A DNA stretch of 64,000 nt. Source: Entomospira nematocerorum (lineage in GTDB: Bacteria; Spirochaetota; Spirochaetia; WRBN01). Position 1 is the first letter of the stretch, and each line of letters opens with the position of its first letter. Where the stretch lies: assembly GCF_028748105.1 (NCBI RefSeq), contig NZ_CP118168.1, forward strand, positions 186,001 through 250,000, in the 5' to 3' direction. The translations under genes were made by a program, and so were the position numbers. The notes below the pieces were generated by a model. It was not told the origin of the DNA and did not search any database. It saw only the letters and a program-made list of their open reading frames with translations. Shown one piece after another: positions 61,978-64,000 of the stretch.

Positions 61978-63861
61978 ATGAATAAACAACAAAAAACTTT
62001 TACATTTACATCGCTATACACTGGATTTATCTTTATGAGCCTTTTAGGTATCCTGATTGGTATTACCGTGAGTGTCTATCGTGAGCGTAATGTTGGCCTC
62101 AAGCAATATGCAATCGATCAAAATGCTATTCATAACTATCTTACACAACAATCACAGTCCACTCTGTCATCCATCACTCTGCAAGATGTTTTTAAACAAT
62201 TTCCTCAACTATACTTTTTACGTGTGTCTAATGCCAAAACACAAACAACTATTTTAGAAGCAACTCAAAATGCGAATACTATTTGGTCTCAATTACCAGA
62301 TGACTATCAACCACAATGGTGGGAGATATCATTTTATACACAAAAAATTAATCAATTCTCCATTACCCTGAATGACGATCTACACCTCAATGTTGTTAGT
62401 GTCACGAACCTGCTCAAACATGAAACCATTATGACAATGACGACATTTGCCCTTACCGCAGTTCTCATCCTATTAGGACTCTCTCTGGTTACTGCTTTTT
62501 TCTATCGTTTACCCGAAAGCAAATCAGAGCAATCTCAGGTATCTAAAAAAACTAAACAGAAACAAGCGACAGGAGCTATTTTCACACAGGAAGAAACTAC
62601 AGAAGCACTAGCTCACGCAGAGGAAGAGTGGTTGGAAGAACCAACGATACTCAAACATGAAATAACCACAGAAGATAACCTCATGGATGCACCACCCCTT
62701 CAGGAAACCAATAACATACCTTCCAGTTTTGATGATATCAATTGGGATGTTATTGACAATCCCGATAAAGAAACGCATGAAAGCAATATTCTCTTAGACA
62801 CGGAATTCCCCATCGATGAAGATATCTCTCAAGGCGATACCGTCACACCTGATACTAAAGAAGACTTTCATCTCCCAGAAATTGATGTATCATTTTTTGA
62901 TGAGGAAAATACCAGTAAGCTAGAGATCTCCGACCTAGATGATCTCGAACTTCCCGAAAGTATGATACATGCAGAAGAGAATCTTCCAACAGATAATTCT
63001 CTTCTCTTGGCACCCTCCGAGGATTTAGAGTATGAACTAAGCGACCCACAAGAGCTACACTTTCTCAATGAAGAAATACCCAGCGATATATCTTTAGTAG
63101 AAAATGAATTAGATAATCCAATAGCAGAACCAGATATTTCCCTACATTCTCCCATGGATTTAGAAGAGGATAATCTTAATACCACTACTCTTGAAAGTGA
63201 TCTGTTTAATGATCCGTTTGAACAAGAAGCCCTTACGATCATAGATTCTCCTTCGGACTCAGTGGAGACTGATGAGTTATTCTTAGATCCACAGTTACCT
63301 TTAGAGCCTACACCAATATCTACCATCATAGAAGATGATCTCTCCAGCTTAATTCCTGATGATGATAATATATCTTCCGTAAATTTACCTCTCAATAAGG
63401 AGATGTTAGCATCTATGGATCAACCACCTCACCGAGAATCATTTATCTCCCACTTATCTCAGGCAATAACGCAATATGAAGAAATGACTGTCATTCTACT
63501 GCAACAAGAAGATCCAAGCTCTAGTTTATTTCAACTATTACTAGAAAATCATATCGAAAAACATTATCCAGAAATAGTCGTAGATGTGGAACAAACCCAA
63601 GGCCGCTATGCTATTCTCATAGCAAATAAAAATCTTAGCCAAAGTCTTATATTCATAGAAGACCTCCACGATCTTCTAGAACTCCAAGAGCTTTATTTTT
63701 ATATTGGAGTATCCTCAAAATCAGCACGAAATATTTCTGCAAATCTTCTCTATGAAGAGAGTTTACAGGCTCTAGAAAAAGCTATTTCTAGTGGTGAACG
63801 AGGAGCAATGATCGCATTCAAAAGTAATAGCGATAAATTCGATACTCTGAATGAAAATTAA
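61978..63861 (+). CDS. Acidic two-helix membrane protein with a degenerate GGDEF-like C-terminus
   Basis: The 627-residue product has a first transmembrane helix (about residues 15-35), a periplasmic stretch of ~115 residues, and a second helix (about 155-175, ALTAVLILLGLSLVTAFFY). Then comes a long very acidic linker rich in Asp, Glu, Ser and Leu (about 190-480). The last ~125 residues are globular (MTVILLQQEDPSSSLFQLLLENHI, QELYFYIGVSSKSARNISANLLYEESLQALEKAI, RGAMIAFKSNSDKF), resembling the tail of GGDEF-like domains with no GGDEF motif. It may be a spirochaete sensor or scaffold. The ATG at 61978 is preferred over a TTG at 61972. Confidence 0.55.
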   Translation: MNKQQKTFTFTSLYTGFIFMSLLGILIGITVSVYRERNVGLKQYAIDQNAIHNYLTQQSQSTLSSITLQDVFKQFPQLYFLRVSNAKTQTTILEATQNANTIWSQLPDDYQPQWWEISFYTQKINQFSITLNDDLHLNVVSVTNLLKHETIMTMTTFALTAVLILLGLSLVTAFFYRLPESKSEQSQVSKKTKQKQATGAIFTQEETTEALAHAEEEWLEEPTILKHEITTEDNLMDAPPLQETNNIPSSFDDINWDVIDNPDKETHESNILLDTEFPIDEDISQGDTVTPDTKEDFHLPEIDVSFFDEENTSKLEISDLDDLELPESMIHAEENLPTDNSLLLAPSEDLEYELSDPQELHFLNEEIPSDISLVENELDNPIAEPDISLHSPMDLEEDNLNTTTLESDLFNDPFEQEALTIIDSPSDSVETDELFLDPQLPLEPTPISTIIEDDLSSLIPDDDNISSVNLPLNKEMLASMDQPPHRESFISHLSQAITQYEEMTVILLQQEDPSSSLFQLLLENHIEKHYPEIVVDVEQTQGRYAILIANKNLSQSLIFIEDLHDLLELQELYFYIGVSSKSARNISANLLYEESLQALEKAISSGERGAMIAFKSNSDKFDTLNEN

Positions 63862-63864
63862 CCA

Positions 63865-63893
63865 TTGATCATTATGATTCCATTTGCTATTAT
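63865..63893 (+). promoter_or_regulatory. Predicted promoter of the last gene, leaderless arrangement
   Basis: TTGATC (63865-63870) and TATTAT (63888-63893) are spaced by 17 bases. The next ATG is at 63902, eight bases after the -10 box, so the mRNA would have almost no leader. No Shine-Dalgarno sequence precedes that ATG. Confidence 0.45.
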
Positions 63894-63901
63894 GTTGGCA
63901 T

Positions 63902-64000
63902 ATGAAGGAATTAATAGAACAATTTTGTTCCCATTTTCAGATTGACTCTCAGCGTATTGATGCAAATGCTCTTTATGCTGATTTACAGTCTCTCTCACTA
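63902..64000 (+). CDS. N-terminal fragment of an unidentified gene running off the window
   Basis: An open frame from the ATG at 63902 continues to the right edge (33 codons). It begins MKELIEQFCSHFQIDSQRID, a soluble helical start. The predicted promoter immediately upstream supports it as a real gene. It could be a sugar kinase such as the hexokinases that often begin with a similar helical leader in spirochaetes, but this is only a guess from 33 residues. Confidence 0.45.
   Translation, partial: MKELIEQFCSHFQIDSQRIDANALYADLQSLSL

Overview
The window is AT-rich, gene-dense DNA that most resembles a spirochaete of the Treponema/Entomospira kind. Clues are a type II fatty-acid operon using the FabV/TER reductase best known from Treponema denticola, an LCP-like/rsfS pair, rpe next to a TPR membrane protein, and a large acidic one-pass TPR protein resembling the spirochaete flagellar collar protein FlcA. 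The genus cannot be fixed from the sequence alone. No insertion sequence, integrase, phage gene or CRISPR array was seen.

Layout. 1-2.9 kb: end of a membrane protein, a TraB/GumN-like protein, then the last gene of a leftward operon deoD-queG-oppA-phosphohexomutase (6.0-1.1 kb). 6.2-7.8 kb: apt and a malate/lactate-type dehydrogenase. 7.9-13.3 kb: an accessory island of four tandem family 2 glycosyltransferases plus the remnant of a fifth, all leftward. 13.8-19.4 kb: uvrA-valS. 19.5-21.3 kb: rpe and a TPR protein. 21.5-25.5 kb: an exported protein, a yhfZ-yhfY regulatory pair and sppA. 25.6 kb: initiator tRNA-fMet. 25.9-31.6 kb: a lipoprotein, an LCP-like protein, rsfS, a three-gene ABC/GIN-like set and tgt. 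31.6-37.5 kb: two unknown leftward genes, iscS-like, tRNA-Cys, tyrS and a YmdB-like protein. 46.4-37.4 kb (leftward): fabH-fabD-fabG-fabF-fabZ-fabV, an MBL/cyclic-nucleotide-binding fusion and an orphan solute-binding lipoprotein. 46.5-50.3 kb: lactate dehydrogenase-like gene, pyridoxal kinase, methyltransferase, unknown membrane protein and tRNA-Leu. 53.4-50.4 kb: FlcA-like protein. 59.0-53.9 kb: potABC with two potD-type binding proteins. 59.3-64 kb: small helical protein, pgi, NUDIX hydrolase, a large acidic membrane protein and the start of another gene.

How the genes fit together. Nucleoside salvage (deoD, apt), peptide and polyamine uptake, sugar-phosphate interconversion (pgi, rpe, phosphohexomutase), membrane lipid synthesis (fab operon) and translation (valS, tyrS, tgt, queG, rsfS, three tRNAs) make up ordinary chromosomal housekeeping. 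The glycosyltransferase island is the clearest accessory region: shared N-terminal catalytic modules, variable middles, a common C-terminal tail, an in-frame 18-bp tandem repeat and a decaying copy.

A recurring theme is enzyme folds that have lost catalytic residues: the YmdB-like protein, the LCP-like protein, the TraB/GumN-like protein and perhaps the short QueG. A second theme is promoters whose -10 box lies 6-8 bases before the start codon, predicting leaderless mRNAs.
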